Below, piece after piece: positions 42,712-53,400 of a stretch of DNA of 64,000 nucleotides. The notes under the pieces are model-generated. The model was not told where the DNA came from. It saw only the letters and a program-made list of their open reading frames with translations, and searched no databases. Position numbers and translations under genes: made by a program. Position 1 is the stretch's first letter. Every line of letters starts with the position of its first letter. The stretch is from Terrimonas rubra. GTDB lineage: Bacteria > Bacteroidota > Bacteroidia > Chitinophagales > Chitinophagaceae. The stretch spans positions 1,736,001-1,800,000 of the forward strand of contig NZ_JBHUOZ010000001.1 of NCBI RefSeq assembly GCF_042686025.1, given 5' to 3'.

Positions 42712-43203
42712 TTAAGGTGCACTGCTCTGTTTTTTCTCCCAGAATGTTTTTGTTTTTACAATATTGTTACTTACCATATCAATATGCCTGCGTAAGATGG
42801 CAGCTGTAACACCACGGTTCTCCGCGGCCAGTCCAAACTTCAGGCTGCCGTTTTTTGTGATATAAAACTGGGCAGGCTGTACAATACCGTTTTGTTTTAA
42901 CAGGTCCTTTGTCCTGGATTGATAACTGGTACTGTCACTGTTCAGTAACGCCGTTAGCCAAACAAAATTTTTGCTGGGACTTACCTAGCAAAGCAGGTAT
43001 ATATCCAGCCGCGATGTGGTGTTTTTTATTTCAATTTGTTCTGAACCGGGAGTAGTATTGAGGTCTTTTACCGTATAACCCATATTAACGAGCATGGTTC
43101 TAAGCTGGCTGCCGGTTATGGGGGCACAATCCTGTGCAGTGGCTGTACCGGAAAGTACGCATACCGCGAAAAAAGTAGTCAGGGTAATCAATAGCTTTTT
43201 CAT
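42712..43203 (-). pseudogene. secreted YbjN/CesT-like protein gene interrupted by an in-frame TAG
   Basis: From the ATG at 43203 a signal peptide (KKLLITLTTFFAVCVLSGTATAQ) and 49 further residues are encoded, ending DIYLLC before TAG at 42987-42985. The same frame then continues for 90 sense codons to a TAA at 42714-42712. The continuation looks fully protein-like: VSPSKNFVWLTALLNSDS, then QNGIVQPAQFYITKNGSLK and GLAAENRGVTAAILRRHID. The joined product would be about 163 residues and resembles YbjN/type-III-chaperone-like secreted proteins (an inference from pattern only). No frameshift is needed: a single base change, for example CAG to TAG, explains it. TAG is used as a normal stop in ftsL, murC and other genes here, so codon reassignment is not the reason. 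Confidence 0.7.
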
Positions 43204-43312
43204 AAATGTTTAATTAATCAGTAGCATGGTAAAAAACATTGAAAAGGCATTTGTACCCGCCACAGGGTATATTGGCGGCTATTTTCTTATACTGATACAA
43301 TGCGGAAAACAT

Positions 43313-43320
43313 TATTTTTG
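43313..43320 (+). promoter_or_regulatory. candidate promoter -7 element of the TPR regulator gene
   Basis: TATTTTTG matches TAnnTTTG exactly, about 100 bp before the start codon. No clear -33 element. A GTACCCGCCA...TGGCGGC-type inverted pair lies just upstream (43252-43278). Confidence 0.3.
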
Positions 43321-43419
43321 AACTGTTATTTGTAAGCGGTTACGATTGAATGCGATATAAAAACTTAAAATGATTTATTTTTTTGATAAGTCATTTTGTA
43401 TTATCCCGACAGGTATTAA

Positions 43420-45150
43420 ATGCATAAGGCTATAATGAAAAATTGGGTAAGATGTAAAAAAAGACCAAACCTGTCCGGTTTGTATTGTAGCTGGCTGGTA
43501 TGGTTAGGTGTTTTCATTTCTTATAGCCTGGCTGCTCAATCAAATATTGATAGCATACGTACCGAGTTAAATAAGCCGGGTATTACCAAAAAAGAGAAGA
43601 TCAGTAATTTAAACCGGCTGGCGGCTTTTTTAAATAAAGATTCTACCAACCAGGCGCTGGTATATGCACACGAAGCCTACCTGCTTAGCCTGAACGAAAA
43701 TGATAAAAAAGGCCAGGTAAACTCGCTGCTGAACCTTTCGGAAGGGTATCTCTACAATGATATTTACGATCAGGCCCTGCAGTATGGGTATTCGGCCCTG
43801 GATCTCGCGGTTTTATTAAAAGATACTTTGCTGCTGGCCAATTGTAATACCAACCTTGGCTGGATATTTTATGATACGGAGAATGTTAACTTCTCGCTTC
43901 AGTACCACCGGGAAGCTTATGGGCTATTCAAACAAAAAGGCGCTTTAAAAAATGTGGCTTTATCTTTAAATGCCATAGGGCTTATTTTTCAAATGAAAAA
44001 TGAGAATGATTCGGCTAAAGCATATTTTGAACAATCTTTACAACTTGCCCGCGAACAGGACCTGCGTTCGGTTATTTCGGCAGCACTCAATAATTTAGGT
44101 ATTTGTGAAAATGTAGCGGGAAATTACCATGCGGCCATTGCGTACTTTCATAACGCTTTGACCATGAAAAGCGCTACTGCCGATCTTTTATCCATTGCCG
44201 AGATCGAAAACCAGATGGCTTTCTCCTACCTGAAACTCAAAAACTATCATTGGGCTGATTCCCTGCTTAAAAGTTCACGCAGTTTAATTGACAGGTCGTC
44301 CTCTAACTCAAAAAAAGAAAAACTGCTGGATAACCTGCATATTGCATCGCAACTGTTCGAGGTACTGGGCGATTATGCGAAAGCATTTGCCAACCTGAAA
44401 GAATATACCAATATAAGTAACCAGATCATCTCACGTAATAAAAGTGATGTATTGGCTACTTTAAAACTTAAAAAAGAGGCACAGGCAAAAGAAGACCAGA
44501 TAAAAGAACTGCATGTACAAAAAGAGCTACGCAGTTTTCAAAGAAATGCCCTGGCTGCGGGAATTGTATTACTGATAATAATAGGCATTTTGCTCTATGG
44601 CCGTTTACGGCAAAAGCAAAAAAGACAAAAAGAGCTGGATGCCGTAAAGCAGCAATTAATAAAACAGGAACTGGATAGTACCCTCAGCGAAAAAGCCACT
44701 TTGAATGAAAAGCTGGAATATAAAAACGCCGATCTGAAAAGCTATGCCCTGTTTATAGCACAGCGAAATGAAATGATCAGCCAGTTTATCGGGGAATTAA
44801 AAGGGATGAATATAAGCGCCAGCCTGCCAAAAGAAACAAGCGGTGAATTGGACAAGGTTATCCGTAAATTTCAGAAAAACCTGGATGTGAACAGCGAAAC
44901 CCAGGATTTTAATTTATCGGTAGATGAAACCCTGAAAGACTTTTTCTATAACCTGCTTCAAAAATACCCGGGACTTACTGATAATGAACGCCGTCTTTGC
45001 GCACAAATCCGGCTTAATTTATCCATCAAGGAAATTGCTTCCCTCAATAATATCTCGGTAAAATCGGTAGAAATGGCCCGCTACCGCCTGCGCAAACATT
45101 TCGGATTGCAATCACAGGATAACCTGGGTGATTTTTTAAAAACATTCTGA
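43420..45150 (+). CDS. TPR-repeat membrane sensor with C-terminal HTH (LuxR-like) domain
   Basis: The 576-residue protein has an N-terminal signal peptide (LYCSWLVWLGVFISYSLAAQS), then about six tetratricopeptide repeats in the periplasm (residues ~70-330, for example ALNNLGICENVAGNYHAAIAY). One transmembrane helix lies near residues 378-397 (AAGIVLLIIIGILLYGRL). A cytoplasmic coiled coil (QLIKQELDSTLSEKATLNEK) and a C-terminal helix-turn-helix follow (LTDNERRLCAQIRLNLSIKE, then IASLNNISVKSVEMARYRLR). This layout is common in Bacteroidota one-protein signal transducers. It lies 556 bp before susC and is a candidate regulator of that locus. An ATG five codons in (43435) is an alternative start. 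Confidence 0.85.
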   Translation: MHKAIMKNWVRCKKRPNLSGLYCSWLVWLGVFISYSLAAQSNIDSIRTELNKPGITKKEKISNLNRLAAFLNKDSTNQALVYAHEAYLLSLNENDKKGQVNSLLNLSEGYLYNDIYDQALQYGYSALDLAVLLKDTLLLANCNTNLGWIFYDTENVNFSLQYHREAYGLFKQKGALKNVALSLNAIGLIFQMKNENDSAKAYFEQSLQLAREQDLRSVISAALNNLGICENVAGNYHAAIAYFHNALTMKSATADLLSIAEIENQMAFSYLKLKNYHWADSLLKSSRSLIDRSSSNSKKEKLLDNLHIASQLFEVLGDYAKAFANLKEYTNISNQIISRNKSDVLATLKLKKEAQAKEDQIKELHVQKELRSFQRNALAAGIVLLIIIGILLYGRLRQKQKRQKELDAVKQQLIKQELDSTLSEKATLNEKLEYKNADLKSYALFIAQRNEMISQFIGELKGMNISASLPKETSGELDKVIRKFQKNLDVNSETQDFNLSVDETLKDFFYNLLQKYPGLTDNERRLCAQIRLNLSIKEIASLNNISVKSVEMARYRLRKHFGLQSQDNLGDFLKTF

Positions 45151-45706
45151 TCTTCCTACCGGCTTAACCGGTCCGGCACTTCTCCAATCATCTTACTGGT
45201 AATTTAAACAGCACTCCGCAGCTGGCCTGTCGGTTTTAACCGGTGCGTATGCTCTGGTTTAACAATAACAGCGCAACCATACCAATTTTCGGCTCTCTCA
45301 CATACTATTTTTTACCCAACATAACTTATTGGTTTGCCGCTTTTTTATTTGGACGGGGGAACGAGGTTCCTAATATTATATATTATAGTATATTATAATT
45401 ATTTGCTTGTCATTCTTTTAAAAGCTGTGTAGAGGTGTTGTAGGGGTAAGGGTGGGGTTCGTGTATAGGCACAAAAACAGGAAAGGCTTTCCATTTAAAT
45501 TAAGTTTAGAAAATTATTTTTCTAGTAGTACAGGCATACTAAAACTATAATAACTGACGATTGCCATATCATTTATAAGGATCAGAACGAATTGTAAAAG
45601 GCCATATTTATATCATTGGTAGCCTCGTCTTTTAAAACCGGTTGTAAGGTTTTGCCTGTTCCACTGTACTTCTTTTATCACAACTAACATTTTTAAACTT
45701 ACTATC
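45151..45706. other. regulatory intergenic region upstream of susC
   Basis: The region contains no gene. Three ACCGGT-type palindromes are present: 45158-45172 (ACCGG-N5-CCGGT), 45236-45244 (TTAACCGGT) and 45636-45643 (AACCGGTT). A GGAAC-N3-GTTCC inverted repeat lies at 45358-45370, followed by a very AT-rich TATATTATAGTATATTATAA stretch near 45375-45400. These are candidate operator or promoter parts for the locus, but none is a known site. The susC leader is long and T-rich. No perfect TAnnTTTG was found. Confidence 0.4.
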
Positions 45707-48700
45707 GTGAAAAAAAACTGCTGCTTCAAACACATTCCCCGGTTTGTGCAAAAAATATTGCTGTTGAGTATTTTCCTGGCTTTCGGTGTCAGCGCCTTTG
45801 CCTTTCAGCCAGCCGGCAATGTTAAAGGACTGGTAACCGATGTGTCAGGTAACCCGTTACAGGGAGTTACCATCCAGTTAAAGAATACTACAACCGTTAC
45901 GGTTACCGATGAAAATGGAAAATTCAGGCTAGAAGCTCCTGCAAAGGGAGTGCTCGTATTCTCTTTTACCGGGTATGCCGCTAAGGAAGTTGAAATAGGA
46001 AACCAGCCGGAGATAACGGTTCAATTAACGCAACAAGCTACTAACCTTGACGAAGTAGTGGTGATCGGCTACGGAAGCCAGAAAAAAAGTAATTTAACCA
46101 GTGCCGTATCATCCGTAAAAGGCGATCAGCTGCAAAAAACAACCAGTAATAATCCGGTTAATGCCTTACAGGGAAGGGTAGCTGGTCTTTCTGTAACCAG
46201 TCCCGGTGGTAACCCCGGGCAAATGTCCGATGTACGGCTACGTGGCATTGGCACTTTTGGCGGTCACCAGCCATTATACGTTATTGATGGTACTCCCGGT
46301 GATCCTTATTATTTGAACAATAATGATGTGGAGTCGATTGAGGTATTAAAAGATGGCGCTGCTGCTTCCATTTATGGTTCTACCAGTGCCAATGGTGTGA
46401 TCCTGATTACGACCAAACGTGGTAAAAAAGGCATACCCCTTATTGATTTCAATAGTTATTTCGGCCTTGCCAATCCCACTAAAAAGTATGATTTTTTAGA
46501 TGCGGAGGGGTACAAGAGCGTTCATAAAATGATGTACGAAAATGCGGGTGTTACTACCTTACCCGCTTATATTACCACCAATACCGGTGTTAATACCAAT
46601 TGGCAGGACCTGATAACCCGCAGCGGCAATGTGCAGAACCATAATATTAACCTTCGTGGCGGCGGCGAATACCTGACCTATGCACTCAGTGGCGATTATA
46701 CCAATGAAACAGGAACATTTATCGGCTCAAAATTTAATAAAAAAGGTATCCGCTCCGTAAATGAGTTTAAAAAGGGAATACTCACGGTGACCAATAACCT
46801 CATTTTTTCACAAACCCGGTCCGAAGGGTATAAGTTTAACCTGGCCGATGCTTATTTCCAGTCGGCCTTATTACCGGTTTATGATGCAAATGAAAAATAC
46901 GGCTATGCTTTAACTGTAAATGGTTTGCCCAGGTTTCAGAACCCGGTGGGTGCCGATCATTTTATGGAGAATCATAACACTACCCAATACCTGGCAGATA
47001 ACTTAAAGATCCGCCTGCAGTTATTAAAAGGACTTAGTTATACCGCTAATATCAACTATATAACCGCCAATAGTTTTGCGTATGAACATACACCACCTTT
47101 CCGGGTAAATGCAAACGATCCGCTAATTTCCTATCCGTATGTATATAACAGCCGGAGCAATTATAAGGAAATGCTGGCCGAGCACCTGTTGAATTATGAC
47201 TGGAAGCGTGGTAACCATAATGTGTCTTTGCTGGCCGGTTATGCTGCGCAGCAAAAAACAAATGAATATTTAAGTGTTAGCGCCGACGGAAAAACCATTG
47301 TACGTACAGTAGTAAACGGTGCTATTGTTGAAAAAGAAGTGCCAGGTGGTTTTACCAATCCCGATTTTAACACCATCAATGCCGGACTGGGTGGTACTTT
47401 TAATGCTGCAGGCTCCAATAACAAATATGTACGGCATTCAGCTTTTGGCCGTGTAAACTATACGTATGATAATAAATACCTGCTGCAGTTATCTGTTCGG
47501 CGGGATGGTTCATCGATATTTGGTTTAAATAACCGCTATGGCGTTTTCCCTTCTGTGTCAGCGGGCTGGAACATAAGCCGCGAGTCATTTATGAGTAAGT
47601 TTACCTGGCTTGATAATTTAAAAATAAGGGCCAGTTACGGAGAGTTAGGAAATGAAGGTGCATTGGGTTATTACGATCACCAGGCCCTTATTACTACTTC
47701 CAACAGGTGGTCGGGTGGTTATGTACAGGGTTCCGGTGCTACACCCTGGCCCGGTTCGGCCAGTTATGCACTGGAAAACAGGGACCTTAAATGGGAAACC
47801 AGTAAATCAACCAATATAGGCCTTGATTTTGCCGTATTACATAATAAACTATCCGGCTCTGTTAACTATTACAATAACAAAACCGATGGACTACTGATCA
47901 TTAAAGAAGTACCTCCTTCTTCGGGAGTAGATAACCCGGTTTTAAACGTGGGTAAAATCGCCAACAAAGGTGTTGAGTTGGAGCTGAATTACGTGTACCA
48001 GTTAAAACACGGATCTGTCAATATCGGCGGTAACCTGAGTACGGTTTCCAATAAAGTGATCAGCCTGGCCGATGCGGATCAGACCTTATACGGCACAGGC
48101 CTGAAATTCGGATCAGACCATATTCCTACACAAACAAAAGTGGGCAAAGAGATCGGTGCCTTTTACCTGTATGAAGCCGATGGGATCTTTAAAACCGATG
48201 CCGAAGCTGCCGCTTATAAAAATAAGGATGGTGATGCACTGCAACCCGATGCAAAAGCCGGTGACATCCGGTTCAGGGATGCCAATGGTGACGGTGTTAT
48301 TGATGAAAATGATAAAACCTACCAGGGTACCGGCTTTCCTAAATTTGAATACGGGTTTAATATAGCCGCTAACTACAAGCAATTTGACCTGTCTGTTTTT
48401 TTTCAGGGTGTAGGTGGCAATAAAATATACAATGGTAACCGCTTTGAGCTGGAAGGCATGGAAGCCGGCAGAAATTACCTGGCCACTACCTTGAATGCAT
48501 GGACACCACAAAACCCCAATTCATCTATGCCAAGGGCCGTACTGGGCGATCCTAACGGCAATACCCGCGAGTCAACCCGTTTCCTGGAAAATGGTTCGTA
48601 CCTGCGTTTAAAGCTGTTACAACTGGGCTATACATTGCCTGCTGTATTAACGCAACGCATCAAAATGCAAAAGGTACGCATTTATGCCAGTGCGCAAAAC

Positions 48701-48832
48701 CTGTTAACCATTACCAGGTACAAAGGACTTGATCCGGAAGTGGGAAGGTTCAGTGTATTAAATACGGGTGTTGACAGGGTATTATATCCGCAAAACAAAA
48801 GATGGATAGCAGGTATACAGATCACTTTATAA
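45707..48832 (+). CDS. SusC/RagA-family TonB-linked outer membrane transporter
   Basis: This is the outer-membrane barrel of a SusCD importer, which moves oligosaccharides or peptides with TonB energy. The signal peptide is KILLLSIFLAFGVSAFAFQ. Next is a carboxypeptidase-D-like regulatory domain (VKGLVTDVSGNPLQGVTIQL), then the SusC/TonB box region NLDEVVVIGYGSQKK and the plug (LQGRVAGLSVTSPGGNPG; VESIEVLKDGAAASIYGSTS). The barrel extends to RWIAGIQITL at the C terminus. The start is GTG at 45707, followed by an unusual Cys pair (MKKNCCFKH). The length of 1041 residues is normal. The partner susD starts 18 nt after it. Confidence 0.96.
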   Translation: MKKNCCFKHIPRFVQKILLLSIFLAFGVSAFAFQPAGNVKGLVTDVSGNPLQGVTIQLKNTTTVTVTDENGKFRLEAPAKGVLVFSFTGYAAKEVEIGNQPEITVQLTQQATNLDEVVVIGYGSQKKSNLTSAVSSVKGDQLQKTTSNNPVNALQGRVAGLSVTSPGGNPGQMSDVRLRGIGTFGGHQPLYVIDGTPGDPYYLNNNDVESIEVLKDGAAASIYGSTSANGVILITTKRGKKGIPLIDFNSYFGLANPTKKYDFLDAEGYKSVHKMMYENAGVTTLPAYITTNTGVNTNWQDLITRSGNVQNHNINLRGGGEYLTYALSGDYTNETGTFIGSKFNKKGIRSVNEFKKGILTVTNNLIFSQTRSEGYKFNLADAYFQSALLPVYDANEKYGYALTVNGLPRFQNPVGADHFMENHNTTQYLADNLKIRLQLLKGLSYTANINYITANSFAYEHTPPFRVNANDPLISYPYVYNSRSNYKEMLAEHLLNYDWKRGNHNVSLLAGYAAQQKTNEYLSVSADGKTIVRTVVNGAIVEKEVPGGFTNPDFNTINAGLGGTFNAAGSNNKYVRHSAFGRVNYTYDNKYLLQLSVRRDGSSIFGLNNRYGVFPSVSAGWNISRESFMSKFTWLDNLKIRASYGELGNEGALGYYDHQALITTSNRWSGGYVQGSGATPWPGSASYALENRDLKWETSKSTNIGLDFAVLHNKLSGSVNYYNNKTDGLLIIKEVPPSSGVDNPVLNVGKIANKGVELELNYVYQLKHGSVNIGGNLSTVSNKVISLADADQTLYGTGLKFGSDHIPTQTKVGKEIGAFYLYEADGIFKTDAEAAAYKNKDGDALQPDAKAGDIRFRDANGDGVIDENDKTYQGTGFPKFEYGFNIAANYKQFDLSVFFQGVGGNKIYNGNRFELEGMEAGRNYLATTLNAWTPQNPNSSMPRAVLGDPNGNTRESTRFLENGSYLRLKLLQLGYTLPAVLTQRIKMQKVRIYASAQNLLTITRYKGLDPEVGRFSVLNTGVDRVLYPQNKRWIAGIQITL

Positions 48833-48850
48833 TCAATTAAAAATCGGGTC

Positions 48851-50377
48851 ATGAAAAAAATAATTGTTGCTTTATTTATTTTAACTGCAGGAATAGCAAT
48901 GACAGGTTGCAAAAAAGACCTGTTGAATCAAAATGCTCCTGATCAGTTAACTACGGATAATTTTTATACTTCCAGGGAAAAAGCCCTGTCGGGGCTGGCT
49001 GCGGCCTATTCACAACTCGAGAGTTTTGTAGGCTGGGATAATTTTGTTGAAGCAAGGTCGGTAAGGGAATTCTACCGCGAGGATTATGTGAAGCCCGGCG
49101 ATGATGCTTTCAACTATCCCTGGTGGATAGATCATTATAATTTTTCTTTTACATCGGGCAATTATGCCATTGATCTTTTATGGCGGGATAATTACCGGGG
49201 CCTGAACTTTACCAACCAGGTGTTGGGTAATGTGGCTAAAATGCCGGCCGAATTAATAGATGAAGCCAGCCGGAAAGAAATTTTAGCGGAAGCAAGATTT
49301 TTAAGGGCTTATTATCACTTTAAATTACTGGTCAATTTTGAAAAAATAATTATCCGTGATAAAGTGCCTACTTCAGAAGCGGATCTGCCCAAAGCAGCTT
49401 CTGAAAGAAAAGAAGTGTATGATCTTATCATTGAAGATCTGAAAGCGGCAGAACAGGGCCTTCCTTTAAAATCAAAACGTCCGGCCACAGAACTGGGCCG
49501 TGCTACCAAAGGCACCGCACAGGCCTACCTGGGTAAAGTGTACCTGTACAGGGCGGGTGAAGAGCCTGCCAATGCAGCAGCTTACTACACCGCGGCAGCA
49601 ACCAGTTTGAACAATGTTATCCTTTCAGGAGAATATGATATGGAAACCAATTTTATCGGTATGTTCAATGGTACCGTTAAAAACGGAACGGAGTCCGTAT
49701 TTGAACTGCAGCAGACAGCTGATGCTTCAAATGGCGCCGTGTACCGCTCCTACCTGGCCGATTGGGTAGCGGCCTGGGAACTGGGCGGGTATGGTGAAAT
49801 ATACGGTACACAGCGATTACTGACCGAAATGCAGAAGGAAGGTAAAGTGGCAACCGGTAACTTATACGATCCGCGTTTATACCAGACAATGATATTTGAA
49901 GATGCTTATTTTAATGATGCCGCCAATCCGCGTGTATATGGCTATACCTATGATGAAGTATTTGAAAACGGCTCGGGTGTACTGGCATTTAAAAAATGGA
50001 TACCGGCAGATATAACCCGGCTTGGACGTTCACTGGCCATTAACATGCCCCTGATGCGTTATGCCGATGTGGTACTGATGTATGCAGAAGTATTGAACAA
50101 CCAGGAAAAATTTGGTGATGCCATGTTACAGGTAAATAGTTTAAGAACTAAAAGAACCATGCCTGCTTTATCACTGAATACCAAACAGGCAATTTTTGAT
50201 CAGATCATCCACGAACGTGTTATGGAATTTACATTGGAAGGAAGCCGGTTTTATGATCTCAGGAGGTGGGGATTATTACAGCAAAATATGCAGGCAGCCG
50301 GAAGAACTTTTGCTGCAGATAAAGCTTTTTATCCTATTCCTTTAAAAGAAACCATCAACAATCCGCTGATAAGATAA
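48851..50377 (+). CDS. SusD/RagB-family outer membrane substrate-binding lipoprotein
   Basis: SusD forms the lid over SusC and binds the substrate at the cell surface. The lipoprotein signal KKIIVALFILTAGIAMTGC puts lipid on Cys20. Family features are the N-terminal DQLTTDNFYTSREKALSGLA, the TPR-like helices (AEARFLRAYYHFKLLVNFEK) and the C-terminal ERVMEFTLEGSRFYDLRRWG and FYPIPLKE. The length of 508 residues is normal. It forms a pair with susC 18 nt upstream. A 34-bp perfect palindrome follows and may reduce transcription into the enzyme genes. The ligand cannot be read from sequence. Confidence 0.95.
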   Translation: MKKIIVALFILTAGIAMTGCKKDLLNQNAPDQLTTDNFYTSREKALSGLAAAYSQLESFVGWDNFVEARSVREFYREDYVKPGDDAFNYPWWIDHYNFSFTSGNYAIDLLWRDNYRGLNFTNQVLGNVAKMPAELIDEASRKEILAEARFLRAYYHFKLLVNFEKIIIRDKVPTSEADLPKAASERKEVYDLIIEDLKAAEQGLPLKSKRPATELGRATKGTAQAYLGKVYLYRAGEEPANAAAYYTAAATSLNNVILSGEYDMETNFIGMFNGTVKNGTESVFELQQTADASNGAVYRSYLADWVAAWELGGYGEIYGTQRLLTEMQKEGKVATGNLYDPRLYQTMIFEDAYFNDAANPRVYGYTYDEVFENGSGVLAFKKWIPADITRLGRSLAINMPLMRYADVVLMYAEVLNNQEKFGDAMLQVNSLRTKRTMPALSLNTKQAIFDQIIHERVMEFTLEGSRFYDLRRWGLLQQNMQAAGRTFAADKAFYPIPLKETINNPLIR

Positions 50378-50391
50378 AATCTATGGTGTAA

Positions 50392-50425
50392 TAAAGTCGC
50401 CGGCTTTTAAAAGCCGGCGACTTTA
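50392..50425. promoter_or_regulatory. 34-bp perfect palindrome between susD and the GH2 gene
   Basis: The sequence from 50392 to 50425 is self-complementary over all 34 bases (arms start TAAAGTCGCCGGC and the centre is TTTTAAAA). It would form a 13-15 bp hairpin in RNA on either strand. The T run after it is short (CTTTAAC), so it is likely a partial terminator or mRNA-stabilising stem separating susCD from the enzyme genes. Confidence 0.7.
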
Positions 50426-50468
50426 ACATGTATGTATTCGTGTAACTATTTGAAAACAAAATGCTGTG

Positions 50469-53400
50469 ATGGTTAAAAAAAGTTGCTTCGTTTTTTTATT
50501 CGTATTATTCATTGTAAATATTATTGCTGCACAGGAAATAAATAACGACTGGGAAAATCCTGCAAGTCCTGTACATAATACCATGAAGCCGGCTGCCTGG
50601 TTTATTCCTTATCCCGGCGAAACAGCCGCTTTGTCAAAAGGAAATAGCCCTTTTGTACAATCCCTGGATGGTATATGGAAGTTTAACCTGGTGAATACAC
50701 CTGCAGAACGTCCCACTGCATTTTATAAAGACAATTATGACCTGCGCAAATGGCATGATATTAAAGTACCGGCCAGCTGGCAAACCGAGGGCTTCGACCG
50801 GTTTATCTTTACCGATGTAGAATACCCCATTCCTGTTAACCCGCCTTATGTGCCGGCCGATTATAACCCGGTAGGTTCCTATAAAAAAAGTTTTACTGTT
50901 CCCGCCGGCTGGAAGGATAAAGATGTTTTTATTCATTTTGGTGCGGTCAGTTCTTTCTTCTATCTATGGATAAATGAACAGTATATTGGCTTTAGCAAGG
51001 ATAGCAAAACAGAGGCAAAATTTAATATTACTCCTTATCTTAAAAAAGGGCAGAATACCGTATCGGTGCAGGTTTTCCGTTTCAGCGACGGCTCATACCT
51101 GGAAGGGCAGGATATGTGGAAGCTGAGCGGGATAGAAAGATCAGTATACCTGACGGCCCGCCCTCCCTTTTCGGTCTATGATTTTTTTGTAAAGGCTTCG
51201 CTGGATAACCAGTACAAGGATGGCATTTTTAATTTAAAAATTGCTTTCAATAAAAAGCCATCCGCACGGGAAGCACAGCAGGCTGTTCAGGTAAAAATTA
51301 TTGATGAAGAAGCAAATAATAAAATCCTTTTTCAAGCTACACCGGCTATTACAGCAAACGGGGAAGTCTCCATCAACGAGGTCTTTCCCGGCATAAAAAA
51401 GTGGAATGCCGAAACGCCGCATTTATACACACTTATTATTAACCATCTTAACAAAGACGGGAAAATAATTGAAAGTATCAGTCATAAAATTGGTTTCAGG
51501 AAAGCCGAGATATTACACGGGCTTTTTTTAGTGAACGGCGTGGCGGTAAAATTTAAAGGGGTAAACCGCCATGAATTTGATATGATCAATGGAAAAGTAA
51601 TTACCAGGGAACAGATGATCCGGGATATTAAATTATTTAAGGAATATAATATCAATGCGGTAAGAAACAGCCACTATCCCAATGCTCCGGAATGGTATGC
51701 ATTATGTGACCAGTACGGGATATATGTAGTTGATGAAGCGAATATTGAATGTGATGGTATGAGCTTCTCACCATTAAAAACCTTATCGGATAAAGCCGGT
51801 TGGAAAAATGCTTACCTGAACAGGACGGAAAGAATGTTTGAGACAAACAAAAATTTTACCAGTGTTATTACCTGGTCATTGGGCAATGAGAGCCAGATGG
51901 GCGATAATTTCATGGCTACCTATCAATACCTGAAATCGGTTGACGATAGCCGCCCGGTAGCTTATGAGCCTGCCAGCAGAACAGATTATTCGGATGTCTT
52001 TTTCCCGATGTATAAATCTTTGAACGTGATGCAGGAGTATGTGAAAGAATGGCGCAGCAAACCCTATATCCAGTGTGAGTATGCACACATGATGGGCAAC
52101 AGTGGTGGCAATTTAAAAGAGTACTGGGACCTCATCTACAGCAATGAACAATTACAGGGAGGATATATCTGGGATTTTTCTGATCAGACCTTTAAAATAA
52201 AAGACAAAAATGGCAGGGATATCTGGGGCTATGGCAGGGATATGGGTAAGGTGGGTGAAACCAGCGATACCAGTTTTTGCGCCGATGGATTATTTTCAGC
52301 TGACAGGAAGCCGCATCCACAGGCATTTGAATTAAAAAAAATATACCAGAACATTCATTTCAGTCCTGTTGATTTTGCCGCAAACAAAATTGATATAACC
52401 AATCGTTTTGATTTTACCAATCTCAGTCAGTATAATTTTGAATGGTATATAAAAGGGAATGGTGTAATGATGGCACAGGGAAAACTTGGCAGATTGGATA
52501 TAGCGCCGCATACAACAAAAACAATACAATTAAATACACCGGTATTGGATGTACAGCCGGGTGTGGAATATTTTTTAACCATCAACGCTAAAACCAAACA
52601 GGAGTTGCCTTTATTGCCAGCAGACTTTTTAGTGGCTTTTGAACAGTTTAAGTTACCTGTATACATAGAAAAACAAAGTGAAGCAATAAGTGATTTGCCT
52701 TCACTTGAACTTTTACAAACAAATAACGAGGTAAAAATTTTTACATCATCATTTACTGTTTTGTTTGATAAAAAAAACGGCTGGTTATCCGGTTACGACT
52801 TACAGGGTATGGCGATTTTAAAAGATGCTTTAGCGCCTCATTTCTGGCGCACAGCTACCGATAATGATATTGGTAACAGCCAGCAGATACGTTGTGCCGT
52901 TTGGCAGGATCCGCTGAAAACAGCTGTATTGGATTCCATTACCGTGAAACAATTGGATAAGCAACATATTGAAGTAAGCACTTTTCATTACCTGCCGGAT
53001 GTAAAAGCAAATTACCTGGCTAAATACAGGGTAGCGGCCAATGGATATGTACAGGTAAATATTGAAATGCTGGCTTCGGCAGGGGACTTCCCGGAAATGC
53101 CCAGGTTTGGGATGAGGGTTGTTTTGCATAAAGCGTTTGATAACGTAAAATGGTTTGGTCGTGGACCGTTTGATAATTACGAGGACCGTAAATCGGCGGC
53201 AACTATTGATATGTACCAGATGCCGGCCGACTCGCTGTTCCATCCCTATGCCCGGGCACAGGAAAGCGGGTACAGGACCGATGTACGGTGGATAAGCCTG
53301 ACCAATAAACAAGGACTTGGCCTGATGGCTGAAGGTGATCCTGTTATCAGTACCGGTGTTTTACACTTTGATATGCATAAGCTGGAGTTTAATAAAGATG

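Noticed and set aside
42985..42987. TAG as a reassigned sense codon in this genome
   Set aside because: ftsL, murC, the 4350-5057 lipoprotein gene and others end with TAG, so it is a normal stop codon. A point mutation or local readthrough is more likely.
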